Shown one piece after another: positions 20,880 to 33,207 of a DNA stretch of 64,000 nt. Numbering within the stretch: position 1 is the first letter of the stretch; every line of letters begins with the position of its first letter. Source of the DNA: Cercospora beticola. Lineage: Eukaryota > Ascomycota > Dothideomycetes > Mycosphaerellales > Mycosphaerellaceae. The DNA lies in the NCBI RefSeq assembly GCF_033473495.1, contig NC_088936.1, forward strand, positions 3,286,001-3,350,000, in the 5' to 3' direction. Under the pieces are notes generated by a model. That model did no database searches. It saw only the letters and a list, made by a program, of their open reading frames with translations, and had not been told where the DNA came from. Position numbers and translations under genes: made by a program.

Positions 20880-22802
20880 ATGGCGATATCATCAGCATCT
20901 GACTTAGAGCCCGTCACGGTCATCGGCAACAGGCTCAATGCACTCCTCGACCGCGCAAGACAGGAAAAGCCGGAGTCTACCGTCGAGCCAGCATTGCAAC
21001 TCTCGAGTTTCAGCAATGAGGTCGCCGCGTTACACGATGGGCTTGACGCAAAGTACGACCAAGCGTATAGATTTTCGTGTGTAGAAACAGCCGCCCGGGA
21101 AGCCTTTTACTCGCTGGTTCATTCTACAGACATTCAGGATCCCGCATTTGGAGACGTCTGGAACTTGCTTGACATTGTACTCATGTGCGGTGACCATGGC
21201 AAATGCACACCTGAATTGGTGTGCTGGCTTCTGGAGGAATTGCTGGACAGCCAGACGACTGTTGGTTGCCGAACGGTTTTCGACTACTTGGACTCTCGGC
21301 GCGAGCGACTGGCACAGAAGGACTTTCACAAGAAGAATCTCGTGTTCTTGAGGTCGTGCAACGAGCTTCTGAGACGATTGAGTCGTGCCGAAGATGCGAT
21401 CTTCTGTGGTCGGGTGTTTTTCTTCCTCTTCCAGACCTTTCCTCTGGGCGATAAGAGTTCGGTCAACTTGCGAGGCGAATTTCACGTTGAGAATACCACA
21501 AAGTTCGAGGTCGATGAAGCGGCTGGCGAGGAAATGCAAGTCTATCCCGAGCCTGTGGAGGCTGCTGCTGCTTCAAAAGAAAGCACGCCCGCTCCAACAA
21601 GCAAGCCAGGAAGCAAGGCCGTCCCTATCAAGGCGCCAAAGAAGACTGCAGAGGAAGTCGTACTCACTACCAACGAGCTGTATCCAATATTCTGGAGACT
21701 ACAGCATGACTTCTCTGATCCTACGCGGCTTTTCGATCGAGGGAACTTCGAATCCTTCAAGAAGGGGTTGGCAAACACTCTGCTCAAATTCAAGAAAACT
21801 CCAACAGTGGTGCAGACGAAGGCTGGCGAGGAAGACAAGCGAGGAACAAAACGGAAACTTGATGAGCATGGCAACAGCGAGAGCAACAACCATCTTCTGG
21901 ACAATTACAACCCCAAGTACTTGACTAGTCGCGATTTGTTCGATTTAGAGCTGAGCGATCTTGCTTTCCAGCGCCATATCCTTGTGCAAGCCATGATCTT
22001 GATCGACTTTCTCTTGTCGCTGACAGAGAAAGCCAAGAAGCGCTTGGCAAGCCTAACAGTGACAAACAAGTCGCTATTGTACGCTTTCACATTAAATGAG
22101 GAAGACACACAGTGGGCGACGTCTACGAGGTCGGCCATCCGAGATGGACTTGAATCGAGAGATGATGGAAGGCAGTACTGCCGTATGGTCGAGACAGTAT
22201 TGAGTCGCGACAAAAATTGGGTGCGCTGGAAGGTCGAAAGCTGCCCGTCCATTGTGCGTGGACCGGTAAATACGGAGGAAGAGCTACAAGCCAGGAAAGC
22301 AGTTGCGAGAGCCACACAACCGCGTCGTATTCCCGAAAATGCACAAAGCAATATCGACCTTGCTTTCCTCGAAGAAGGAACAGGCGGTGGTCTCGATGCT
22401 CTGAAGGATCCTTCCCGCTATACAATACCCTCCCTCGAGCAGCTTGTGGATCAGATCAAGATGGAGAAGCTTGATGCCGAGATGGCAATGACGGACGAGG
22501 AAAAGGCACAAATCGACACCGCCATCATGAATGCGAAATGGCGCGCGCTCCGCCAGGCTCGTGCTGCCAACCTTGCGTTGCTCGACAAGGTGGAAAGCAC
22601 TAAGGATTTGGAAGACATCCTGAGCGCGTCCGAGCCCGTGAACGAAATTGAGGCCGCCGAGCCCAGCGTCGAAGATACACTAGGTTCCGCAGACAGCGTC
22701 CCCGAAGATCCAACAGCAGCAACTGGTACAGTAGCCGAGCCTGAGCACCTGCCGAGTGGAGAAGAGGAGGACAAAGTTATGGAGGGATTCGAAGCTTCGT
22801 AA
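20880..22802 (+). CDS. HPR1: THO complex subunit 1 (Hpr1/THOC1)
   Basis: Single exon, 640 residues. It is a subunit of the THO/TREX complex, which couples transcription elongation to mRNP packaging and export and limits R-loops. The THOC1 domain is recognisable by AREAFYSLVHSTDIQD, the helical run from WNLLDIVLMCGDHGKCTPEL to FDYLDSRRERLAQK, the block NLVFLRSCNELLRRLSRAED and FCGRVFFFLFQTFPLGDKS, then NELYPIFWRLQHDFSDP, FKKGLANTLLKFKKT and KYLTSRDLFDLELSDLAF. The C-terminus is acidic and low complexity and has no death domain. The start lies just downstream of the divergent CSM3 promoter. Confidence 0.92.
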   Translation: MAISSASDLEPVTVIGNRLNALLDRARQEKPESTVEPALQLSSFSNEVAALHDGLDAKYDQAYRFSCVETAAREAFYSLVHSTDIQDPAFGDVWNLLDIVLMCGDHGKCTPELVCWLLEELLDSQTTVGCRTVFDYLDSRRERLAQKDFHKKNLVFLRSCNELLRRLSRAEDAIFCGRVFFFLFQTFPLGDKSSVNLRGEFHVENTTKFEVDEAAGEEMQVYPEPVEAAAASKESTPAPTSKPGSKAVPIKAPKKTAEEVVLTTNELYPIFWRLQHDFSDPTRLFDRGNFESFKKGLANTLLKFKKTPTVVQTKAGEEDKRGTKRKLDEHGNSESNNHLLDNYNPKYLTSRDLFDLELSDLAFQRHILVQAMILIDFLLSLTEKAKKRLASLTVTNKSLLYAFTLNEEDTQWATSTRSAIRDGLESRDDGRQYCRMVETVLSRDKNWVRWKVESCPSIVRGPVNTEEELQARKAVARATQPRRIPENAQSNIDLAFLEEGTGGGLDALKDPSRYTIPSLEQLVDQIKMEKLDAEMAMTDEEKAQIDTAIMNAKWRALRQARAANLALLDKVESTKDLEDILSASEPVNEIEAAEPSVEDTLGSADSVPEDPTAATGTVAEPEHLPSGEEEDKVMEGFEAS

Positions 22803-25800
22803 CGATGCGCGGCTCTGTACCACTCTTCTCACCCCAGCTCAGGGCATTCGATTCCTCCGGGACGACATGCCGACTGTGCGAGCCGGCTGAGCTATGCAAA
22901 TTTCTGCCTGAATCTAGACAGTACTGCTGCTTCCTTCTGCCGCCGCAGTGTTGCATTTTAAGGTGAACGCGACAGGACTGCGCAGCCGCCACATCGCTTT
23001 CTGGCGCTTGCAAGCCTCGAACGTTACATTGCGGGCCTCTGCAGGATGTCCGCTGCAGGTCGATAGATCACTGCCTTTTACACACAAAGCGCGCACGCGT
23101 ACGCTTCTTGCACTCTCGTTGCAGTTGTGCATCAAGCACGTCGACATGACAAACAGTTGAGGTCGGCACCGAAGAGTGACGATCAACTGCCTGATACTTA
23201 GGGTCTTGAAGTGAGCAGGAGGCCATATTACGATATTGGGTTTGTGGTTGGTCGATCAAGGCCAATTCTTAGCATACATAGCCTCGGGGCAATGCCCGCA
23301 TTCGGAATGTGTGGTGTTGCTCAGCAAGACATTGCATCGTGCTTGCCGGTCCGTGGATCCTTACGCTGGCGCGCATCTTGTACAGCACAATGTATTCTCC
23401 CAGACTAAACTAAGCAGTAGCGATCCAAGGCGAGTCATCCTGAATACGCAAGATGTATTTGAGATCGATCGCATGACAAGTTAAGCTTCTTTTTAGAAGT
23501 TGTTTAGGCGAAGGCGATGACCCGTGAGGTTGGGTTTTGACAGACGGGCGGGCCTGTGAAAGCCAAAGATCGCTCCCGCCAGCCTTCTGCATCTGCCATC
23601 TGCAACGCCTGTATCGGTTCTTGAGGATGAGGCGTTGGACGTTGAAACGGCTACTAGTTTTCCGGGTAGGATGGCGCTCCTGTGGGGTGCTATCGTGCGA
23701 AGAGGCGCGAGGTGAGCTGGCCCGATCGTCGCCCGGACTCTATGTTGCTCTGATCGTGAAGCTTCGATAGAGGCTGCTAGAAGCCGTTACTATTGTCAGA
23801 TGCCCAGCCTATTCTCCTCCTGCTTCACACTGTCGTGCAGACGGGAAAGCCGCAGAGCTGGAGGTGGAAGAGCTGGCTCTTCTGACGTCTCTTCGTGTCG
23901 TGGGATTTAAACTTCCGAATCAACCATGAATAATTGTCTACAATCGCCAATACTCTTGGCGTGCATCTAACGATCAGTGACCAACTGAAGTATCGAAGAC
24001 TGACCGCAAGAACCGGGAGCGTCGCCGCATGTAGCAGGTCCATGACCGTATGTTGAATTATTTGTCAATGCAAAGAGAGATGAAGAATCGTGAACCGGAC
24101 TCCGACCTGGACTGGACAGACTCGTCGTGAATGTGTGCTGTTCCCAACGATGCGCAACGTTCTCAGCTCATGAATGCATGCACCGCAGCCACATTCCGGG
24201 GCCAGCGAGTGCGCGAAAGGCATCAGCAACGCCTTTACCGCAACGATCAGAGCGCCTCTCTATCGAGACGCCTTTGCCAGCCTCTTTGGGTCGACGCATC
24301 TTCCGGAAAGTTCCAAATAGCGACGGAGCGAACCAGCAAAGTGTGGACATCGTGATAGGGCCGGGAGGAGCAGCGGTCGCTCTGGCGGTCGAATAAGCGC
24401 TGGACAGTGGACAGCCGTCTGTGGTTGGTATTAGAGTTATGTCGTGCAGGGAAGATCTTCAACAAGTCTCGCTTGCGGAGCTGTGATAGTCGCGTCGCCA
24501 TTGTCCAGACACGTCCAAGCGGGCACTGAGCAATAATTGCCGGTGGAACATTGCCCACGCGCGCGACACGACGTCTGGTGAGCGCGTGGGCGAGCGCACA
24601 GCGCGCATGCGACGAGCACGTCGGGCGACTGTCGTTGGTTTTAGAGCATGCGGCATACCGCGCTGCCGGCGAGGCCCCCGTGGCATCCTGGTCGGACAGT
24701 GCGGCGTCGCCAGGGGGCTGCCAGAGGAAAGAGGAAAGGGCATTCCCGTCGACAGGCAGTCGGGCAAGCGCAGGCCTGTGCTCCTGCTCCCGAAAAGGTT
24801 TGTTGCTCCCCGAGAGTCAGATGTGCGCAATCAGCAAAACTCTGTCTGCACCGACGCCGATGGACGACGTCTGCTCCTGGACACGCAGCCCGGCAGATGA
24901 GCATTCGCGCTGGCGGCAAAAGATGGTCGACCAGCACTCGCGCGGCCTGCGGACCAATGGCCTTGTTTCAGTTGACAAGCGACGCGATCCCTGCTGGGCA
25001 TCAAACCATCGCTGGACCGACCCATCTGCCCTCAAATCTCCGCAATGGTCGTCATGCGCGGCCAAGAAAAGGTACGCTCGCTGCGTCGACGCCAGCAGCA
25101 GCGCACGGCCAGAACGTTCCGCGCGCGTTTGCGCCGCCAGCGCCAGCTCTCCCACCCCGGCCAAGCGAGCAGACGTCAAACAATAGACGTCTGAGAGGCC
25201 TCATCCGACGTATCACCACCGCAGCGCGAGCGTCGGTGAGAACAGCGCCCTACCCGCACGCGAGATCCATGTGCCGTGCCATTGTCCGGATCGGAACAGG
25301 ACCACTCTCCATTCATCATCGGTTGCTTCGACACGAGCGTCGCGCCTGGCGAGCCTCATCACGCTTGTTGTTGCTCGGCTCGTTGTCGATCGCCCAAACA
25401 CTTCACTGACGCACGGCAATAATGGCCGAACACGTCTGCTCCCAGCTGCCTCCCATCACATGAATCGCTCCACGCGCGCTGCCCGTCCAATTATGGCAAC
25501 CGCAAGCTTGCTTAGACTGGAGTTGGCGCCTGAGTTGGTCCCCTCAAAACTCTCGCCCTGCTTTTGAACTCTGTGCGCAGTGCAATATATTATACTATAC
25601 AGCAGCTTTCGAATCGGCTCGGACCGCGCTGTTGAGTGCTCGATCTGGAGGAGAGAAGGAGATCTGAGTGGAAAACCTCCGAATGCACTTCGTTGGCTCA
25701 TCGCATGTTGCTCTGGTGGATCGCGTGGTGGTCCCCGTGCGAACGCCCTTGACCAGGGTGTCATGCGGCATCATCCTGTATGATCTACCCGTCAGGCATA

Positions 25801-27160
25801 CTGGCGACACTTATGCGCCGGAATGGGCGTCCTCGGAGAAGCCCTTCGCTGCTAGTGCTACCGCTCGCATCTTAGCCAGCTGCGGCCCGAACGCGGCGTA
25901 GTGGACTGGTTGCTGCAGCGAAGGATGGCCTAGCAGTCACGCCGGTCGTAGTAACCGTTCTGTGTCTCGAACGAGTTCAGCATGAACACAGCAGCCTTCG
26001 ATGCCACAGGTGCACAGAGGCGGTTCCTGGCGACTAGTCCCCGCAGAGGTCCATGCTACAGCTCATCCTACCCCTACTAGCACAACCGGGCTTCAACGGC
26101 CATCTGGCAGCCAACCACACGAGGTGAGCGTGCGTGCTGACAGGGTACTTCGACGTGGGTGTCCACCCGGGCCCCATCGGACTCAAACTGCTCTCTAGCC
26201 TTGTTGGAGGGGTTAGACCCGCTCCGCAAGCCTACACTTCGAGATCGCTACAGTACGACGCTCTAGGGCATCTTCGGCAAGAGGGCGGGTCTTTCGTCGT
26301 TTGTGGTGGACGATGCTCTTTCGCCTACCTCTCCGTTCACTCGGTGCCTCCCGAGCATGCTAAAGGACTACTTCGCCTGCCATTGCCCGGCATCTGCTGT
26401 TTGAGATCGCATGCTTGCACACACCACCACTTCACCGTCTTTGGATATCAAGATTAAGGAACGTGCCACAAGGCCCCAGTATCCGCCGACTCTTCACTCC
26501 CAAAGCGCACGCAATCAATCGATCATCTATCTGCTTCAGCAGAATCCGAGAGTCGGGGCACTGGTCACCGGCGTTGAACAATCTGGCACTGTTGTGGAGG
26601 CGCACCTGGTCGTCGCGAGCGCACTACCATTAGTTCAGACGACTTCCCTGTACGACCGCTTGAAGCCTCGAACACCTCCCGCTGGGATCCACTTCCTTCC
26701 AAGTCTTCCACGCTTTCGCAGGCGCCTCCCTTGAAGTACCTGGCAGGCTATCGTCAGCCACAATCTGTCCTTCACTGCTGCCATTCCTTCGACGATACGA
26801 TCTGCTCTTTACACTCGCCTCTTCCCAGCATCAATACGGACGCAGCGGGCCGCTTATTGCTTGCAAAGCAACTTCACTTTTGCTCCAACGGCCGCACAGT
26901 TGCTCACCTCGCAACGTTCAATCACCCTGGGACGACAGGTCGACGACAACGATCCAGAGCGCCTGGCCAGTGAATATACGCCGAGAGACTCGGGCTCGAC
27001 ATTCGTGGTCGTTCCTTAATTGCGCTACAGGAGCTCTTATTACTCGACACCTGCAGTCCTTGATCACAATCGACTGCGAGATCAGCGTTCTGGTGAGTGA
27101 GGGTGTCCATAGCGTATCTGGCACGGCTGACGATGGCTAGTTTGAGGAGAGGCGTCTCAA
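22803..27160. other. 4.4-kb gene-free region upstream of the homeobox gene
   Basis: No recognisable coding region. Long overlapping GC-rich frames occur at 24551-25409 in several frames and on both strands at once, which argues for base composition rather than genes. The stretch probably holds the HPR1 3' UTR and a long promoter or 5' leader of the homeobox gene. Confidence 0.5.
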
Positions 27161-29006
27161 ATGCTTCTCGAGCGATTCCAGGTGCCACTCTCGCCGCCAA
27201 ATTCCCCGCGTATGTCGGACGCTGCGACCAAACATCACGACTACAAGTACCAACAGGTGCCGCCGCGACCATACGAGTCGCTCAGGGTTTCTCACGATAC
27301 CAATCGCGCTTACTCGCACACCGTGACTGATCCAACTTCAAGGTCTCATCATCGCGGGCCTTACGATGATGAAGGCCAGGACACTGTGCACTCAGGCTCC
27401 CACTACTCGCAGCAACGGGTCCCATCATCGATACATCATCTCGTCGGCGCTCATGCTGGCCAGGTAGGGACTGATGGGTCGGCGGCAACTAGCCCGCGCG
27501 ATCGCTTGACTCCTCGCTCGCCAGCTTCATTGTCGCGAGACCCGCACGATGACGACGACGAGATCGAGGAATTTGGCGTTGAGGATCAGGAAGAAGATGA
27601 TGATACCGAAAAGCCGCCCATGACAGCTGCAGAGATCCGTGCGCAAAAGCGGAAGATGAAGCGATTTAGGTTAGCCACAGCGGCGTTCCGAACCATTGGG
27701 CATCAGCGCTAACATTCTCTAGATTGACACACAACCAGACGAGATTCCTTATGAGTGAGTTTGCGCGACAGGCGCATCCTGACGCGGCCCATCGAGAACG
27801 GCTTGCAAGAGAGATCCCTGGGTTGAGCGCCAGACAAGTCCAAGTCTGGTTCCAGAATCGGTATAGTGGTCCTACTTCGACTCAGTGAACGGAACTGCAC
27901 TGACGCCAGAGGTAGCCGAGCGAAGCTGAAAAGATTGACAAACGAGGACCGAGAGCGAGTACTGAGATCGCGAGCGTTGCCTGCCGACTTCGACACGACA
28001 CAAGCACTGCATTCAGCATATGGCGCACAGGCACCGTCAGTCGGGGCCCCGATCTCGACAATCGGCGCGTACGGCTACGGTGATAATGGCGGAGGTCGTC
28101 CCCTCACCCTCGATACCATGCGCCGTGTCCCAGAGTATGAACAGTATGGCCAGCAATATGCCAGCCCAACAGGCGTGAGCCCGGCCCTGGGTGCCTTTGC
28201 CTTCACTCCACCACCATCCGCATCCGATCACATCTCCCCAGGATCTGTCGCGGGCAGCGTATCTCCTTATGTGCTGCACAATTCGGCGCCCTATGATAGT
28301 TCCAGACGTCTACCTACGGGCTTGCCAGCAGTCGGCCACACACCATATCCTTCACAGCCACAACACCTTCAACGAATGCCATTGCACGAGCGGCTCGGCC
28401 GGACAATGGGCGAGCCGACATCGTCTCCGCTGCGATCGAGTGTCTCATATGCCCACTTGACGAGTGCGAGCGCGCAACCTCGCCATATTCCGGAGCGCGC
28501 AGCTTCTTTCTCGGAACATGGCTATGCGCACCAGCGCCCACAATATCAGAGCACGACCAGTCATGGGTCCGGCGATGCAGGGCCGCACGGGCTCGGTTTC
28601 TCGTGTGAGTCAAATGTCAGCTCATAACGTATGCGCTTTGCTGACCCCAACAGACTCACAAGCTGGGCCGTTCCAGCCAGGCGAGCATCAGTATCAGACG
28701 CCCATGCCCGGCAGCTACTCATCGACAGAACCAGAGCAATTTCGCAGATCAACTCCAGTCTCGTACCCGCAATATCCTACCACAAACCTTCCGGGCAACA
28801 CTTCTCAATATGCTTCCTACGGGGGACAGTATTCGTCAGAAAGTTACCACAGCAATTATGCACAGCATGGACAGGTCACAGAGCCAGTGTCCCAACCACA
28901 ACAGCAGCAGCATGGATACCATGCATCACAAGGCACGGCTCAGTCATATGTGCACGGAAACCATGTCGGCAGCAGTCAGAGTCAGACTCTACCTTCTTCG
29001 TACTGA
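27161..29006 (+). CDS. htf1: Homeobox transcription factor, Htf1/HbxB type
   Basis: Exons 27161-27669, 27723-27860, 27916-28604 and 28654-29006 (introns 53, 55 and 49 nt); 562 residues if the first ATG is used. A second in-frame ATG at 27212 (MSDAATKHHD) is possible. An acidic region (DPHDDDDEIEEFGVEDQEED) precedes the homeodomain, which is split by two introns: KRFRLTHNQTRFLMSEFARQ, then PGLSARQVQVWFQNR, then RAKLKRLT. The recognition helix WFQNRRAK is intact. The remaining C-terminus is Gln/Ser/Pro/Tyr-rich and probably disordered. In Magnaporthe and Fusarium, Htf1 controls conidiogenesis; the same role here is inferred from the homeodomain flank sequence. The gene has more than 4 kb of gene-free DNA on each side. 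Confidence 0.88.
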
Positions 29007-32000
29007 ACCGCCAGAAGGGGACTCGGGATTCCCCATTAGAAACGAGGAACGACGACATGGGCCGCTGCAGCAAAATGAAACTGTGGAGATGGCTGTCACG
29101 GCGACATTACGATCATTATTGATAACGATGGATGTCGCAAAATCTTGAAGGTCGCAGGACAGAGCAGCGGTGCTTTTCGCGGATACCCACTTCGCACTTT
29201 TCACATTTCCAAACTTCGACTTTTCTTCTCACCGATCCCAGCCGGCTCACACTGGGACATCTAGGGTAGTATAGCTTAATTTCTCTCAACCAGAAACAGA
29301 CGAAGTGAAGAGAATCAGCCAACAGAGCGCCACACAGAATTGACTCTCTCCATTACACGCATGCGCAAAGATCCTGACACGAAGCTTCCAAGATAGAACT
29401 ACGGTTTCACCATCTTGAGCATTGTGTCCAAGCATCTCGCCGGTCATCAGTTTTGCCAGCAGCATTGCCGCATCGTTTCGACCACAACACAGCGCCACCT
29501 GTTTACTGAACTCGAAAACTAGATAGACGTCGGATCCACTATCCACATGCCTACAATACATCATCACAACCCCCCCTGAGACTAACCAGCAGCATCCTGA
29601 ACATCTCGATCGCGTATTGAAACAGAACTACATCGACTAGCGCACCACAATACCAGGGCCAGAAGATGCCTGAACAAAAAAAAAACCGGATCTGTTGCAT
29701 AAATCTGCTTCCCCGGGTCGGCGAAAAAAGAAGAAAAAATAGCGAAAGCAAGAACACCGAAACTGCCAACAAAAAGCAACAATCATCACGTACAACGGCC
29801 CCTCTTAGTGTCCTGCTTCCGACTCTTCTGGACTCTCGACCAGCGAAGTCGGGCCGTGGGACGAGACGGAGCGTTCGTGCCGTGTTTGCACGCGAATGGG
29901 CCAGCGCCGAGCGGGTTGCTAGAGCTGTTGCTAATCTTGGTCTGAATTTCATCCCGTTCGTCATTGTGTTTTAGTGGCAGTCTACTACAGTACTCTGTGA
30001 AAATCATGGCGAATGAATCCCTGCTGCTGCTGCTGATGAGTATGGCGATGCAACCGACAGGAGGGCTGCTGGTCTCACATGGACTATTCCGTTCGTGAAG
30101 AAGCCCCCGGCGGACCGATGTGCGATTTTTGCAAGGGGTTGTGGTTGGGGGGTTACAGGCATTGGCGTTCCGCCCCCGGTCGGCGTACTAGACTAGCCAG
30201 GGCAGGTTTTTAGTCTCGTTTGGCCACGGATCGCACTTGTTGGCACTTGTCGCGTGAGCCGCGCGCTTATTTCGACGTCCGGTGGTGAGAGGGGTTGCAT
30301 TCTGTGACGATGTTGACGGTGTTCGCTCCGAAGCGCCCACGGCGCGATATTGCCGCTGTGCTGTTATTGTTGTGTGAAGTCATCGAGGGAGCGGTATTTT
30401 GGATTAGGGCATTGCGTGTGATGGGCATGCTGTCACAGCTGTCAAGAGCTACTGTACATACATGCCTTGTATATCGTGCAGTTAGGGTCATGGGAGTTCG
30501 CTAAGACTGGGGGACTTTCGACTTCGGCGTGGGAATTCTCCGTCGTCGGTGTTCCCGTGCTCGCTGACGTTGTTGAGCGCACCCAGATTTTCCGACACTT
30601 TTTTCGCCGCTTCCAGTGTCTCGCTTTCTGGCGAGCCCAGTGACTTCGCATCGAGAGTGTACCAGAAACGCTGGTGAACACAGCGACATGGATCCCTTCC
30701 ATAACAAAGCTGCTTCGGCGATAGGCTAAAGTGAAGATACGAAGGAGGGTCAATCATAGCGCCAGTAGCTGGTCATGAGCGACTGCACCAGCACCCTTTT
30801 GGGCCCTGCTTTGATCATCGCCTGAAGAGAACAAAAGCTAAAAAGGCGTTTCGAGATACCTTTCCCTGTCGCCAGATCGCCGTGACGTTGCTGTAGAGTT
30901 GAGGGAGGAGTGCATTTAGGCGAGGTAATCCTGTAGATGCAATACCGAAGGACAAGCTTGTCTCGCTGGTTCGGCCAATTGCTGATTGCGCTGGAGTCAC
31001 ATGTCTGTAGAACGACCTGCAAGTTGGCCGCTGACTTACAAGTCGAATATCGGCTCAACATGCCGCTTCTTGGTTCGCCCCCGAAAGCTATTGTTCACAA
31101 CATCGGGCAACAGGACCGTGGAAATTCGAGCCGAAGCCTGCTCGCGAGATCACCTGGGCATCGCTTAGAACTGTTCGAACACGAACACGAAGCACAGAAG
31201 CGCGCTCGCGATGCGAGCTTCGCTGCTAACAGGAAAACTCCCAGCGATCAGGCCCGCCCGGGGCTGATCATTGATGTAGTAGGGTATGTGCGAAAGTAAC
31301 GCAACCAGCCATGTGCAGCATGTATGGCTATAGCTCCGAATTGAGCAGGAAAGGCCCGGGTCAATGCTAGATCTGTTCCTGGCACATTCAGTTTCAGATG
31401 TCAGGCACGGATCCTCACCACGCGACGAAGTTGCGGTGCAATCGTCGTCAGATCTGATGTAAGCCCGCACAGAGTCTCACATCCCCACGGGCGGACGGTC
31501 TGCCACTGGGCGGTTCTTCCAAAAGACGTAAGTAGGGCAGTTTCCTTCACTTTACGTGCCTTGCTTGGGAAGGTGGAAAGAGCGACGTCGTCAGAGACTC
31601 GTGTGACACGTGAAGACGTGAATGGCAATAAACTCCTTCTAGCGCGGCACATGGAAGCATTGCCGTCGGACCGAAGCCACACGGCAGGCATATCCTAGCC
31701 AGCCGGTTTCAGTCGAGATGAAATCTATCCAGATCTTCGCGGAGATGCGGCATTGCGTTCTCCTGAGCGCACCGGTGCCAGAGGTCGCTCGCCTGCCGGG
31801 CTGCGAAACGATGAGAGGGTGTCGATGGGGTGCGCGGGTGGAATTAGGGGTGCAGGCACTGGGATACTGGTAGCGGTTGTGGTCAGCAAGTTTCCACCAG
31901 ATCCGATTGCACGTTTGGGGGAGCACGCCCGAGCTGGTGCCAGCGGCCTGTGAGGATGTGCGTGCTTCTGCTGCCGAGTCGATGGGACATGTCTCGCTCG

Positions 32001-33207
32001 AAATCATCACTGCAAACCACAGCACGCCTGCCGGTCGACAGGAAGTGTGGCGGAGAGTGGCGGCCGTGAGCGCGCACAGCCAATCGGCCAGCATCGACAG
32101 CGGCAGAGCAACATCATTCATGCAGGCGACTGCATGTTGCCGCATCCTCCACCACGTCAGAGCCCTGACTCATTGTGGTTTGCATGTGGGAGCAGCAGCA
32201 GCTGGTGAAGACTCGAGTGTGAGATCTGAAATAGCACGGTCATCGCATACGCACCGAGGGTCTGAACCCCGCGAGACTCGACACTCGTCACGTGCAATGC
32301 TCCGCGGCGACTCGGCCGCCGGATGTTGGATCACATCCGCATGTTGAGGAGCTGTACAAACGAGGAGGTGCGGGAGGTGGAAGGGCTTGCGATTGTTGCC
32401 GGAGCACCACGCCAACAAAGCCAGCGCGAACGGCCGGCCGGTGCGACGTGTTGAGTGGTGCAGCTCTGCGCAGCGACTCGGGCACGCAGCCTGTCTGACG
32501 CGGGCACGCTGGAAATAGCGATGCCGCGACGTGTGTCGAGCGACGTCCTGTAGGTATTATTCTAGGGAAGCTGGTGTGTTTGCGCGCGGCGGCACCAGGG
32601 GGCAGCATCGATGGGAAATTCGTGTGCGCGACGGCAACGTGCGAATTTGTAGTCAACTGTGTGCGCCGTGTCACAAAGCCGCGAGTCGAGCGACCCGTTG
32701 GCATGAGTCGGCCTGTGTCCGACGAGACGAAGGAGGATGTTGAGGCAGAGCGCTGTTGTGACTTTGGTCGCCGCCAAGCGGCCGCAGCCGACCCCTGTAT
32801 GAAAGATTTTTGGAAAGAGCAGCACTTTCTCAGACTTCGCTTCTGCCCTCCACCACCACTGACACCACCCGTCAGTATTTCGTGTGTGTATCGTCCAGAT
32901 ACCACCCGCAGCGCAGTTCGGCATCACCACGACCGTCCTCGCCGTCGCCTCCCCCCTCCACCGCCGCCGCCGTCGTCACACGTGCAGCCGCACCCTCCGA
33001 CACGGCCACTCGCTGCAGTTCGCTCTGTTCGCGCATCCCAAAATTCTTCTCCGCTCATTCACGAGCATCTAATACCACGCGCACTCGAGAGCAGGCCTTT
33101 CGCTTCGCTCTCTCCCTTCCCGGCTGTCCTTCTCGCACCACCACGCCCACTCCGCTCCGCTCGCCGCCCGACACCCGGCGACCGCTCGAGGAAGACCCGA
33201 CCATCTC
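29007..33207. other. 4.2-kb gene-free region between htf1 and eIF4G
   Basis: Holds the homeobox 3' UTR, a short A-run near 29677 and, towards the right end, a pyrimidine- and CCACC-rich stretch (about 32840-33200) that is probably the eIF4G promoter and leader. Open frames in the last kilobase overlap on both strands and show no domain. No ATG-started upstream frame reaches the eIF4G start in the frame that overlaps it. Confidence 0.45.

Noticed and set aside
24551..25409. Long overlapping open frames in the gap upstream of htf1
   Set aside because: Open simultaneously in several frames and on both strands, GC-rich, rich in Arg/Ser/Ala, no domain. Best explained by base composition.
29551..29964. 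Minus-strand open frame with a hydrophobic segment downstream of htf1
   Set aside because: The hydrophobic stretch comes from an A/T-rich tract; no recognised domain or splice structure.
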